A stretch of DNA of 64,000 nt. It comes from Streptomyces sp. SUK 48 (GTDB taxonomy: Bacteria > Actinomycetota > Actinomycetes > Streptomycetales > Streptomycetaceae). The position numbers were made by a program, and so were the translations under genes. Every line of letters starts with the position of its first letter. The first letter of the stretch is position 1. A model generated the notes under the pieces. The model had not been told where the DNA came from. It did not search any database and worked only from the letters and a program-made list of their open reading frames with translations. Below are positions 30,322 through 39,159 of the stretch, piece after piece. The DNA lies in NCBI RefSeq assembly GCF_009650765.1, contig NZ_CP045740.1:2232001-2296000 (forward strand). Reading direction: 5' to 3'.

Positions 30322-32370
30322 TCAGTCCTTCGGCGACGGCTCCTTGGGCCGCTCCCCCGCCGGGCCGCGGCGGACCGCGCCGGGCGCGCTCCAGTCCTGG
30401 CGCCTGCGGGCCCGCATCTTGGCCGCCTCGGAGGAGGCCAGCTGGTAGGGCACGGAGGTGACCATCACGCCGGGCGTGAACAGCAGGCGGCCCTTGAGGC
30501 GCAGGGCGCTCTGGTTGTGCAGCAGGTGCTCGTACCAGTGGCCGACCACGTACTCGGGGATGATCACGGATACCGCGTCGCGCGGGGACTCCTTGCGCAG
30601 GCCCTTGACGTACTCGATCACCGGCCGGGTGACCTCGCGGTACGGCGAGTCGAGGACCTTCAGCGGTACGTCGATGCCGCGCCGCTCCCACTCCTCGCGC
30701 AGCGCCTTGGTCTCGGCCGCGTCCACGTTGACCGTGAGCGCCTCCAGGCCATCGGAGCGCATCAGCTTGGCGTAGGCCAGGGCCCGCAGGGTCGGGCGGT
30801 GGATCTTGGAGATCAGCACCACGGAGCGCACCCGGGAGGGGCGGACCAGGTCGTCGTCCGGCTCCTCGGGCGCGGCGATCTCCTCGGCGACGCGGTCGTA
30901 GTGCTTGCGGATCGCGGTCATGGTCGCGAAGAAGATGCACATGCCCAGCAGGGCCACCCAGGCGCCGTGCGTGAACTTGGTGACCAGGACGACGACCAGC
31001 ACCAGGCCGGTGAGGAAGGCGCCGAAGGTGTTGATCGCCCGGGAGCGCATCATGTGGCGGCGCTTGGCCTGGTCCTTCTCGACCGCGAGGTGGCGGTTCC
31101 AGTGCCGGACCATGCCGGTCTGGCTCAGCGTGAAGGACACGAACACGCCGACGATGTAGAGCTGGATCAGGCGCGTGGAGTCGGCGCCGTAGATCACGGT
31201 CAGCAGCGCGGCGGCGCCGGCCAGCAGCACGATGCCGTTGGAGAAGGCGAGCCGGTCGCCGCGGGTGTGCAGCTGGCGGGGCAGGTAGCGGTCCTGCGCG
31301 AGGATCGAGCCGAGCAGCGGGAAGCCGTTGTACGCCGTGTTGGCCGCGAGGAACAGCACCAGCGCGGTGGCGGCCGCCAGGAGCACGAACAGGAAGCTGC
31401 CCTTGCCGAAGACGGCCTCCGCGACCTGGGAGATCACCGGGTTCTGGACGTAGCCGGAGCCGATCGGGTGGCCGTTGTGCAGCAGGTCGGTGGCCGGGTT
31501 CTCGGCCATGCGGACCTTGGTCGTCGCGGCCAGGGCGATGATGCCGCAGAACATGGTGACGGCCAGCAGGCCCATCGCCGCGAGCGTGCTCGCCGCGTTC
31601 TTCGACTTCGGCTTGCGGAAGGCCGGGACACCGTTGGAGATGGCCTCGACGCCGGTCAGGGCGGCACAGCCGGAGGAGAAGGCGCGCAGCAGCAGGAAGA
31701 CCAGCGCGAAGCCCGCGAGGCCCTGGTGCTCGGCCCTGATGTGGAAGTCGGCGGTCGGCGCCCGCATGGTGTCGCCGAGCACCAGGCCGCGGAACGCGCC
31801 CCACAGGATCATGACGAAGACGCCGCCGACGAACACGTACGTCGGGATCGCGAAGAGCTTGCCGGATTCCTTGACGCCGCGCAGGTTCATCAGCGTCAGC
31901 AGGACGATCACGACGGTCGCGCAGAGCACCTTGTGCTCGACCACGAACGGGATGGCCGAGCCGAGGTTCTCGATACCGGAGGCGATGGAGACGGCGACCG
32001 TCAGCACGTAGTCCACGAGCAGGGCGCTCGCGACGGTGAGGCCGGCCTTGGGGCCGAGGTTGGTGGTCGCCACCTCGTAGTCGCCGCCACCGCTCGGGTA
32101 GGCGTGCACGTTCTGGCGGTAGGAGGCGACCACGGTGAACATCAGCACGACGACCGCGACGGCGATCCAGGGGCTGAAGTGGTACGCCGACACGCCCGCG
32201 ATGGACAGGACCAGCAGAACCTCCCCCGGCGCGTAGGCGACGGAGGACAGCGGGTCGGAGGCGAAGACGGGGAGTGCGATGCGCTTGGGCAGGAGGGTTT
32301 CCCCCAGCCGGTCACTGCGCAGTGCGCGCCCGATCAGGATCCGTTTGGGCACGTCGGTCAGTTTGGACAC
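30322..32370 (-). CDS. APC-superfamily permease, KimA-like potassium/amino acid transporter
   Basis: A 682-residue membrane protein with about 12 hydrophobic helices followed by a cytosolic tail of about 190 residues. The first helix motif FASDPLSSVAYAPGE and the SGGGDYE segment resemble the KimA (YdaO) type of APC transporter, a proton-coupled K+ importer inhibited by c-di-AMP in Bacillus. Divergent TrkA-type genes nearby support a K+ role, but an amino acid substrate is not excluded. The GTG start (VSKLTDVPKR) is preferred; an in-frame ATG at 32409 would add 13 residues with no similarity value. Confidence 0.8.
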   Translation of the reverse strand: MSKLTDVPKRILIGRALRSDRLGETLLPKRIALPVFASDPLSSVAYAPGEVLLVLSIAGVSAYHFSPWIAVAVVVLMFTVVASYRQNVHAYPSGGGDYEVATTNLGPKAGLTVASALLVDYVLTVAVSIASGIENLGSAIPFVVEHKVLCATVVIVLLTLMNLRGVKESGKLFAIPTYVFVGGVFVMILWGAFRGLVLGDTMRAPTADFHIRAEHQGLAGFALVFLLLRAFSSGCAALTGVEAISNGVPAFRKPKSKNAASTLAAMGLLAVTMFCGIIALAATTKVRMAENPATDLLHNGHPIGSGYVQNPVISQVAEAVFGKGSFLFVLLAAATALVLFLAANTAYNGFPLLGSILAQDRYLPRQLHTRGDRLAFSNGIVLLAGAAALLTVIYGADSTRLIQLYIVGVFVSFTLSQTGMVRHWNRHLAVEKDQAKRRHMMRSRAINTFGAFLTGLVLVVVLVTKFTHGAWVALLGMCIFFATMTAIRKHYDRVAEEIAAPEEPDDDLVRPSRVRSVVLISKIHRPTLRALAYAKLMRSDGLEALTVNVDAAETKALREEWERRGIDVPLKVLDSPYREVTRPVIEYVKGLRKESPRDAVSVIIPEYVVGHWYEHLLHNQSALRLKGRLLFTPGVMVTSVPYQLASSEAAKMRARRRQDWSAPGAVRRGPAGERPKEPSPKD

Positions 32371-32531
32371 GAGAGAGGATCGTAAGCCTTCGAACTGGCA
32401 GCCGCCCACCCCGTCCGCAATATCTTCCCCATGGGTGAACTCGGCGGCGATGTGATGTACGGATTCCGTGGCGCGGGCTCGGGTCGTGCCTAGATGGCAA
32501 ACCCCGCCTGTCGCCGACCCCTGGAGGCCCC

Positions 32532-32645
32532 ATGCCGCCGACCGCTGAGCTGATCGGGGCGGTGCTCGCTCTGGCCTGCCTCGGAATCCTGACCGTGTGC
32601 AGCGTGCGCAGCATCACTCGCAGACGAGCGGATGAGCCTCTATGA
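32532..32645 (+). CDS. Small single-pass membrane protein, hypothetical
   Basis: A 37-residue frame preceded by a good ribosome site (TGGAGG, about 7 bases upstream of ATG). It consists of one hydrophobic segment (about residues 8-26, with two Cys) followed by a basic tail (RSITRRR), the shape of a small inner-membrane protein with the tail inside. It lies in the divergent region between the permease and the TrkA pair. No family recognised; the call rests on ribosome site, composition and topology only. Confidence 0.45.
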   Translation: MPPTAELIGAVLALACLGILTVCSVRSITRRRADEPL

Positions 32646-32810
32646 GCCCGTCAGGGGCCGTCCGGGCCCGTCTGGGACCGTCTGGGACCGGTGTGCGGGC
32701 CGTACCGGGGCACGGGGGTGCCCGGTGAGGGTGATGCGTGTGTAGCTTGGGCGGCAGTCTGAGAACCTGTTCAGGCCAACCCAAGGACTCTTGACATCGG
32801 AAGGACGGTC

Positions 32811-33482
32811 GTGCACATCGTCATCATGGGCTGCGGGCGAGTGGGCTCCGCTCTCGCCCAGACCCTGGAGCAACAGGGGCATACGGTCGCCGTGATCGAC
32901 CAGGACCCGACCGCCTTCCGCCGGCTGGGACCGGGATTCGGCGGCCGCCGGGTCACCGGAGTCGGCTTCGACCAGGACACCCTGCGCGAGGCGGGGATCG
33001 AGGAGGCGGGCGCCTTCGCGGCCGTCTCCAGCGGCGACAACTCCAACATCATCTCCGCGCGGGTCGCGCGCGAGATGTTCGGCGTGGAGAACGTGGCCGC
33101 CCGTATCTACGACCCCCGCCGCGCCGAGGTCTACCAGCGCCTCGGCATCCCGACCGTGGCCACGGTCCGCTGGACCGCCGACCAGATGCTGCGCCGGCTG
33201 CTGCCCTCCGGGGCCGAGCCGCTGTGGCGCGATCCCACCGGCGGGGTGCAGCTCGCCGAGGTGCACGCCTCCCCGAAATGGGTCGGTCACAAGATCAGCA
33301 AGATGCAGGAGGACACCGGCGTCCGAGTGGCGTTCCTGACCCGGCTGGGCGAGGCGGTCCTGCCCACCTCCCAGACGGTGCTCCAGGAGGGCGACCTGGT
33401 GCATGTGATGATGCGGACGGACGACGTGGACACGGTCGAGGCGGCGTTCGCCGGGGGTCCGGAAGAGGAAGGCGGTCACTGA
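32811..33482 (+). CDS. ceoB: TrkA-family potassium channel/transport regulator, first copy
   Basis: A 223-residue cytosolic regulator of K+ uptake. It has an N-terminal RCK/TrkA-N Rossmann domain (IVIMGCGRVGSALA, then the acidic VIDQD end of strand 2 that contacts NAD) and a C-terminal TrkA-C domain from about 140 (ending EGDLVHVMM). GTG start, with GGAAGG upstream. Its stop overlaps the start of the next TrkA gene by one base. Actinobacterial pairs of this kind (CeoB/CeoC) are thought to work together on a Trk-like system; no membrane Trk/Ktr subunit is adjacent, but the KimA-like permease diverges from it. Confidence 0.9.
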   Translation: MHIVIMGCGRVGSALAQTLEQQGHTVAVIDQDPTAFRRLGPGFGGRRVTGVGFDQDTLREAGIEEAGAFAAVSSGDNSNIISARVAREMFGVENVAARIYDPRRAEVYQRLGIPTVATVRWTADQMLRRLLPSGAEPLWRDPTGGVQLAEVHASPKWVGHKISKMQEDTGVRVAFLTRLGEAVLPTSQTVLQEGDLVHVMMRTDDVDTVEAAFAGGPEEEGGH

Positions 33483-34155
33483 TGAGGGTCGCCATTGCCG
33501 GAGCCGGTGCCGTGGGCCGCTCGATCGCGGGCGAGCTGCTGGAGAACGGCCACGAGATCCTGCTCATCGACAAGGCCCCGACCGCCATCTCGGTGGAGCG
33601 GGTGCCGCAGGCGGAGTGGCTGCTGGCCGACGCCTGCGAGATCACGTCCCTGGACGAGGCGGCGCTCCAGCGCTGCAACGTGGTGATCGCCGCCACCGGT
33701 GACGACAAGGTCAACCTGGTGGTGTCGCTGCTCGCCAAGACGGAGTACGGCGTCCCGCGTGTCGTCGCCCGGGTCAACAACCCCAAGAACGAGTGGCTGT
33801 TCAACGAGGCGTGGGGCGTGGACGTGGCCGTCTCCACCCGCGTCTGATGTCCGCCCTGGTCGAGGAGGCGGTGAGCGTCGGCGACCTGGTACGGCTGCTG
33901 CGCTTCAGCCACGGCGACGCCAACCTCGTGGAGCTGACGCTGCCCGAGGAGTCGGCCCTGGCCGGCACCCAGGTCGGGGACGTGCAGTGGCCCGAGGACA
34001 CCTCGCTGGTCACCATCATCCGGGGCACCCGGGTGCTGACGCCGTCCCGGGAGGACTCCCTGGAGCCGGGTGACGAGCTGCTGTTCGTCGCGGCGCAGGC
34101 CCGGGAGGAGCAGCTGGAGGAGCTGCTGTCGGTGCGCAAGCGGGAAGAGGGCTGA
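33482..34155 (+). CDS. ceoC: TrkA-family potassium regulator, second copy, split by a 1-base frameshift
   Basis: Second member of the pair, 224 residues if one base is restored. The Rossmann half (VAIAGAGAVGRSIAGELL, VIAATGDDKVN) runs in one frame to a stop at 33847. The TrkA-C half (SVGDLVRLLRF to the end) continues in the next frame. Adding one C to the run at 33837-33839 gives VSTPRLMSALVEEAV, the expected family sequence, and a continuous frame. The defect is probably a sequencing error; if real, the C-terminal regulatory domain would be lost. Confidence 0.88.
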
Positions 34156-34198
34156 CGGGCCGGAGCGGACGGCCCCGAGGGCCCCGGCTCCGGCACTA

Positions 34199-34230
<32 letters not shown>

Positions 34231-34238
34231 AGCACGCG

Positions 34239-34270
34239 GAAGGGCGCCCTTGGCGACAAGGGCGCCCTTC
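34239..34270 (+). terminator. Hairpin terminator after the TrkA pair
   Basis: Perfect 13-bp stem GAAGGGCGCCCTT / AAGGGCGCCCTTC with a 6-base loop, between convergent genes. It is preceded by a short GGCTCC repeat tract (about 34199-34230). There is no U tract, as is common in Streptomyces. Confidence 0.75.
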
Positions 34271-34315
34271 GTCGTCGTAGCGACCGTCCGCGGAACGGCG
34301 CTCGCGCCTACCGAC

Positions 34316-34374
34316 CGCCTACGGTACGGAACTCACGCCTGCCGAGCGCCTACGGTACGGAACTCACGCCTGCC
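34316..34374. repeat. 28-bp direct repeat at the 3' end of the DUF3159 gene
   Basis: Two identical 28-base copies, 34316-34343 and 34347-34374, spaced by 3 bases. Copy 2 spans the stop codon of the DUF3159 gene; copy 1 lies downstream of it. It looks like a tandem duplication of the gene end. Confidence 0.88.
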
Positions 34375-35167
34375 TGCGATGGCGGCCCGGCAGCGGTTCG
34401 GGCTCGGACTCGCCGCTCTCCGCGGCCAGCGCCGCCTTGCGCTCCTTCTCCGCCTTCTCGGCCTGCTCCTCGGCCTCCATCTCCGCGAAGACGTCGATCG
34501 GCGCGGGCGCCTTGGCGAGGAAGACCCAGGTGAGCCAGACGGCCAGCAGGAAGGGCGGGATCTTCAGGGCGACGAGGACCCAGCCGAGCCGGGTGGTGTC
34601 GGACCACCAGTACAGCGGGAAGAGGATCGCGCACTTGGCGAGCAGGATCAGACCCCACGCCCAACTCGACTTCGCGTAAGCCTTCTTGCGGCCCGGATTA
34701 CGGGTGCGCCAGGAGAGGTTCTCCTTGAAGACCGGGCCCAGCACGACGCCGATCAGCGGGACCCCGAGGAGGGTGGTGACGATGTAGGCGAGGGCCAGGC
34801 CCAGCGTGTAGAGCATGCCGGGGAGGTAGAAGTCCTTGGCATTGCCGGTGAACATGGCGAACACCACGCCGAAGGCCACGCCGAACACACCGCTGAAGGC
34901 GTGCTTGACGGTGTCCCTCATGGCGAGCCGGACCACGACCAGCACCACGGAGACGGCCAGCGCGGCGATCGCCGAAAGGTGCAGGTCCTTGTCGACCGTG
35001 AAGATCGCGACGAACAGCAGGCCCGGCACGACCGTCTCGACCATGCCGCGGATGCCGCCGAACGCCTCGAACAGCGCCGCCTCCGTCACCGCGCGGGCGT
35101 CGCCTTCGCCGGGCTCTCCGGGCGGGGTCTGGTCGGTGTCTTCGGTCGGCTTGTCGAGGGACGTCAC
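34364..35167 (-). CDS. DUF3159 membrane protein
   Basis: A 267-residue protein of a family restricted mainly to actinobacteria. After an acidic N-terminal stretch there is the family segment FEAFGGIRGMVE, then about six hydrophobic helices and a charged Glu/Lys-rich C-terminal tail (EAEEQAEKAEKERKAA), perhaps helical. The function is unknown. GTG start, 3 bases after the stop of the upstream OB-fold gene, so the two are in one transcript. The last codons and stop lie within a 28-bp direct repeat. Confidence 0.85.
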   Translation of the reverse strand: MTSLDKPTEDTDQTPPGEPGEGDARAVTEAALFEAFGGIRGMVETVVPGLLFVAIFTVDKDLHLSAIAALAVSVVLVVVRLAMRDTVKHAFSGVFGVAFGVVFAMFTGNAKDFYLPGMLYTLGLALAYIVTTLLGVPLIGVVLGPVFKENLSWRTRNPGRKKAYAKSSWAWGLILLAKCAILFPLYWWSDTTRLGWVLVALKIPPFLLAVWLTWVFLAKAPAPIDVFAEMEAEEQAEKAEKERKAALAAESGESEPEPLPGRHRRQA

Positions 35168-35170
35168 CGG

Positions 35171-35569
35171 CTACTCCCGTCCGAGGGGTCGCAGTTCGTA
35201 CTTCGGGTTGAAGAGCACCCGGCGGCCCCGGCTCAGCGAGATCCGGCCCGATGCGATCAGCTTGCGCCCCGGTTCTATGCCCACGATGGAACGCCTGCCG
35301 AGCCACACCACGTCGAGCGCCGCGGAGCCGTCGAACAGCTCGGCCTCCAGGGCCGGGACTCCGGCGCGCGGACGCAGGGTGACCGTGCGCAAGGTACCAG
35401 TTACGGTGACGATCTGCCGGTCCTGGCAGTCGCCGATCTTCGTGCAGCCCGTCGTCTCGGCGTCCTCGCGCAGCTCCTCCGACTCCAGGTCCTCCTGGGA
35501 CGTGGAGAGCCGGTCGAGCATGCGCCGGAACCGGCCGGCCGGCTTTTCTGAACGAGGAACAGCACTCAT
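35171..35569 (-). CDS. OB-fold nucleic-acid-binding-type protein
   Basis: A 132-residue protein. A charged N-terminal helix (RFRRMLDRLSTSQEDLESEEL) precedes an OB-fold-like beta region (VTVTGTLRTVTL, SAALDVVWLGRR, GRKLIASGRIS). The pattern matches small actinobacterial OB-fold proteins annotated as nucleic-acid-binding; the ligand is unknown. The ATG start was chosen because the extra upstream frame lacks family character. Followed after 3 bases by the DUF3159 gene. Confidence 0.8.
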   Translation of the reverse strand: MSAVPRSEKPAGRFRRMLDRLSTSQEDLESEELREDAETTGCTKIGDCQDRQIVTVTGTLRTVTLRPRAGVPALEAELFDGSAALDVVWLGRRSIVGIEPGRKLIASGRISLSRGRRVLFNPKYELRPLGRE

Positions 35570-35662
35570 ATCTGAAGCGTACCGGGGCCCACCGACAGCG
35601 CCGTATCCCCGCTCACACTTCCCCCGTACGCGCGTTGTCACTTCCTGGAGTCACCTCCCGGA

Positions 35663-36376
35663 TCACTTCTCGAACCGGTACCCCATCCCGGGCTCCGTGA
35701 TGAAGTGCTTCGGGTGCGAGGGGTCCGTCTCCAGCTTGCGGCGCAACTGCGCCATGTAGACGCGCAGATAGTTCGTCTCCGTCCCGTACGACGGCCCCCA
35801 CACCTCCTGGAGGAGCTGCTTCTGGCTGACCAGGCGGCCGGTGTTGCGGACCAGCACCTCCAGGAGATGCCATTCCGTGGGGGTGAGCCGGACGTCGCGG
35901 CCGCCGCGGTGGACCTTCTTGGCGGCCAGATCGACGGCGAACCCCTCGGTCTCCACAGTGGTGACGTCGTCCTCGCCGGCCCCGACCGGCTCGGCGCGGC
36001 GCACGGCGGCGCGCAGCCGGGCCAGCAGCTCGTCCATGCCGAAGGGCTTGGTGACGTAGTCGTCGGCGCCCGCGTCCAGGGCCTCGACCTTCTCGTCGGA
36101 GGAGTGGCGCGCGGAGAGCACCAGGATCGGCACCCGGGTCCAGCCGCGCAGCCCCTTGATCACCTCGACGCCGTCCATGTCGGGCAGGCCCAGGTCGAGG
36201 ACGACCACGTCGGGGTGGCGGGAGGCGGCGAGGTCGAGGGCGGTCCTGCCGTCGGCGGCCGCGTCGACGTCGTACTTGCGTGCCTTGAGGTTGATCACGA
36301 GGGCGCGCACGATCTGCGGCTCGTCGTCGACCACGAGGACCCGCGTGGGGGTCCGGTCCCCGCTCGGGCTCAGCAT
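35663..36376 (-). CDS. kdpE: KdpE response regulator
   Basis: A 237-residue OmpR/PhoB-type regulator. The receiver domain has the acidic pair DDE (17-19), phosphoacceptor Asp61 (VVVLDLGLPDMDG) and the Lys of TKPF. A winged-helix DNA-binding domain follows (LTPTEWHLLEVL, YLRVYMAQLRRKLE, GMGYRFEK). It activates kdpFABC in response to K+ limitation or turgor. ATG overlaps the kdpD stop by 7 bases (ATGCTGA), so translation is coupled. No kdpFABC is seen in the window, so the target operon lies elsewhere. Confidence 0.95.
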   Translation of the reverse strand: MLSPSGDRTPTRVLVVDDEPQIVRALVINLKARKYDVDAAADGRTALDLAASRHPDVVVLDLGLPDMDGVEVIKGLRGWTRVPILVLSARHSSDEKVEALDAGADDYVTKPFGMDELLARLRAAVRRAEPVGAGEDDVTTVETEGFAVDLAAKKVHRGGRDVRLTPTEWHLLEVLVRNTGRLVSQKQLLQEVWGPSYGTETNYLRVYMAQLRRKLETDPSHPKHFITEPGMGYRFEK

Positions 36377-38964
36377 AGGGTCTGCCTTTCTGGTTCCGCG
36401 CTGCCCGGCCCACCGTGGGCCGGGGCGGGGGTGGACGCCGTCCCGGGGGACTCCGTGACCGGCTGCCGCCCATGGATGCTGCGCAGGCTCAGGACCATGG
36501 TGAGGCCGCCGCCGGGCGTGTCCTCCGCGGTCAGGGTGCCGCCCATGGCCTCGGCGAAGCCCCGGGCGACCGCGAGGCCGAGCCCGACGCCCGCGCCGCG
36601 CGGGGCGTCGCCGTAGCGCTGGAAGGGTTCGAAGATACGGTCCTTGGCCGCGTCCGGCACACCGGGCCCGCGGTCCACCACACGGACCTCCACCCGGTCG
36701 GCGAGGGCGCTGGCGGAGACCAGGACGCGCCGGCCGCCCGGGCTGTACTTGACGGCGTTCTCCACGAGGTTGGCCACCGAGCGCTCCAGCAGCCCAGGGT
36801 CGGCCAGGATCATCGGCAGGGTCTCGGGCACGTCCAGGTCGACGCTGTCCTCGGGTACGCCGCCCAGGGCCATCGGTACGACCTCGTCCACGTCGATCTC
36901 CCGGATCAGCGGGGTGACGGTGCCGGTCTGGAGGCGGGACATGTCCAGGAGGTTGCCGACGAGGTGGTCGAGCCGGTCGGCGCCCTCCTCGATGCCCTCC
37001 AGGAGTTCGGCGCGGTCCTCCTCGGACCAGGCGACGTCGGCGGAGCGCAGCGAGGAGACGGCGGCCTTGATCCCGGCCAGCGGGGTGCGCAGATCGTGGC
37101 TGACGGCTGCCAGCAGGGCGGTGCGGATGCGGTTGCCCTCGGCGAGGGTGCGGGCCTGGTCGGCCTCCTCCTGGAGGCGCCTGCGGTCGAGGACGACGGC
37201 GGCCTGGGCGCCGAAGGCGGCGAGCACCCTGCGGTCCTCGGCGGGCAGCACCCGGCCGCTCAGGGCGAGCGCCATGTGGTCGCCGACGGGCATGTCGACG
37301 TCGGCGTCCTCGGGGCGCTCCAGGACGGGCCCGAAGCCGGCCCGGCCCGCGCAGGTCCACGGCTCGACGTCGCTCTGCCGCTCCAGCAGGGCCGCCGACT
37401 CCATGGCGAAGGTCTCCCGGAGCCGCTCCAGCAGCTCCTCCAGGCTGGTCTCGCCGCGCAGCACGTTGCCGGCCAGGAAGGACAGGATCTCGGACTCGGC
37501 GCGCAGCCGGGCCGCCTGATGGGTGCGGCGGGCGGCGAGGTCCACCACGGAGGCGACCGACACGGCGACTCCGAAGAAGATCACTATGGCGACGATGTTC
37601 TTCGGGTCGGCGATGGTCCAGCGGTGCAGCGGCGGTGTGTAGAAGTAGTTCAGCAGCAGAGAGCCGAACGCCACCGAGGCGAGGGCGGGCAGCAGGCCGC
37701 CGAGCAGGGCCGCCGCGACCGTGACGGCCAGGAACAGCAGCATGTCGTTGGCGAGGCCGATGTCGACGGTGTTCAGCAGCAGCGCGAGCACGGCGGGGCC
37801 CGCGACCCCCATGGCCCAGCCGGAGAGGATCCGCGAACGGCCGAGCCGGGTGCCGCGGGCCACGGGCAGTCCGCGGCCCTTGGCGACCTCCTCGTGGGTG
37901 ACGATGTGGACGTCGAGGTCGGGGCCGGACTCGCGGGCGACGGTGGCGCCGACACCGGGTCCGAAGACGTACTGCCATGCCTTGCGGCGCGAGGAGCCCA
38001 GCACGATCTGGGTGGCGTTGACGCCGCGTGCGAAGTCCAGGAGCGCGGCCGGTATGTCGTCGCCGACCACGTGGTGGAAGGTGCCGCCGAGGTCCTCCAC
38101 GAGGGTGCGCTGGACGGCGAGTTCCTTCGGGGAGGCGGCGGTCAGCCCGTCGCTGCGGGCGATGTAGACGGCGAGCACCTCGCCCCCGGCGCCCTTCTCG
38201 GCGAGCCGGGCGGCGCGGCGGATGAGCGTACGGCCCTCGGGGCCGCCGGTCAGCCCGACCACGATCCGCTCCCGCGAGCCCCAGATCTTGGAGACCCGGT
38301 GCTCGCTGCGGTACTGGTTCAGGTACTCGTCCACCCGGTCGGCGACCCACAGCAGCGCCAGTTCGCGCAGGGCGGTGAGGTTGCCGGGGCGGAAGTAGTT
38401 GGACAGCGCCGCGTCGACCTTGTCGGGCTGGTAGATGTTCCCGTGCGCCATCCGGCGGCGCAGCGCCTCCGGGGACATGTCGACCAGCTCGATCTGGCCG
38501 GCCCGTCGTACCACCTCGTCGGGGACGGTCTCGCGCTGGCGCACCCCGGTGATGGACTCGACCACGTCGCCGAGTGATTCCAGGTGCTGGATATTGACGG
38601 TCGAGACGACGTCGATGCCGGCGGCGAGCAGTTCCTCGACGTCCTGCCAGCGCTTGGCGTTGCGCGAGCCGGGGATGTTGGTGTGGGCGAGTTCGTCCAC
38701 CAGGGCGACGGCGGGCGCCCTGCGCAGCACGGCGTCGACGTCCATCTCCCCGAAGACGCCCCCGCGGTACGCCAGCTCCTTGCGGGGCACCTGTTCGAGG
38801 CCGTGCAGCATCACCTCGGTGCGCGGCCGCTCATGGTGCTCCACGAACGCCACGACACAGTCCGTACCGCGCTCGATCCGCCGGTGTGCCTCGGCGAGCA
38901 TCGCGTACGTCTTCCCGACCCCCGGCGCCGCCCCGAGATAGATCCGCAGCTTTCCGCGTGCCAT
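36370..38964 (-). CDS. kdpD: KdpD sensor histidine kinase
   Basis: An 864-residue K+/turgor sensor. The N-terminal KdpD domain has the P-loop GAAPGVGKT and the DELAHTN motif (1-215). A universal-stress-protein domain follows (about 235-365), then four hydrophobic helices (about 385-480, DUF4118), a GAF-like region, the HisKA box VSHDLRTPLAG with the phosphorylated His, and a HATPase domain (NLVENAVKYS, GVGLGLAVARG). Length is typical for the family (about 850-900). In Bacillus-type systems the stress-protein domain of KdpD can bind c-di-AMP; whether this one does is not known. Confidence 0.95.
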   Translation of the reverse strand: MARGKLRIYLGAAPGVGKTYAMLAEAHRRIERGTDCVVAFVEHHERPRTEVMLHGLEQVPRKELAYRGGVFGEMDVDAVLRRAPAVALVDELAHTNIPGSRNAKRWQDVEELLAAGIDVVSTVNIQHLESLGDVVESITGVRQRETVPDEVVRRAGQIELVDMSPEALRRRMAHGNIYQPDKVDAALSNYFRPGNLTALRELALLWVADRVDEYLNQYRSEHRVSKIWGSRERIVVGLTGGPEGRTLIRRAARLAEKGAGGEVLAVYIARSDGLTAASPKELAVQRTLVEDLGGTFHHVVGDDIPAALLDFARGVNATQIVLGSSRRKAWQYVFGPGVGATVARESGPDLDVHIVTHEEVAKGRGLPVARGTRLGRSRILSGWAMGVAGPAVLALLLNTVDIGLANDMLLFLAVTVAAALLGGLLPALASVAFGSLLLNYFYTPPLHRWTIADPKNIVAIVIFFGVAVSVASVVDLAARRTHQAARLRAESEILSFLAGNVLRGETSLEELLERLRETFAMESAALLERQSDVEPWTCAGRAGFGPVLERPEDADVDMPVGDHMALALSGRVLPAEDRRVLAAFGAQAAVVLDRRRLQEEADQARTLAEGNRIRTALLAAVSHDLRTPLAGIKAAVSSLRSADVAWSEEDRAELLEGIEEGADRLDHLVGNLLDMSRLQTGTVTPLIREIDVDEVVPMALGGVPEDSVDLDVPETLPMILADPGLLERSVANLVENAVKYSPGGRRVLVSASALADRVEVRVVDRGPGVPDAAKDRIFEPFQRYGDAPRGAGVGLGLAVARGFAEAMGGTLTAEDTPGGGLTMVLSLRSIHGRQPVTESPGTASTPAPAHGGPGSAEPERQTLC

Positions 38965-39125
38965 GGCTCCATTGTCTTCCGCTCACCCGTGCCTACGCAG
39001 CGTCGACCTTACGGCCAACGATGAGGACAAACCGGACGGGGGTGGGCGTACGAGAGCACTTTGACGGAACCCTGATGGGACCGGGCTCCGCCGTCCGGGC
39101 GCGGAGAACGGCGTGGGCGCGAAAA

Positions 39126-39153
39126 ACGGGTCGCACCCCGAGGCGCGACCCGT
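39126..39153 (-). terminator. Hairpin terminator after the DUF3710 gene
   Basis: A 9-bp perfect stem (ACGGGTCGC / GCGACCCGT) followed, in the leftward direction, by a run of five T. It lies 7 bases past the stop of the leftward gene at 39160. Confidence 0.75.
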
Positions 39154-39159
39154 CTGCTG

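Noticed and set aside
28861..32385. A 1,174-codon rightward frame opposite the methyltransferase and permease
   Set aside because: It mirrors two well-supported leftward genes and is low-complexity (His/Asp/Gly/Gln-rich) without a recognisable domain.
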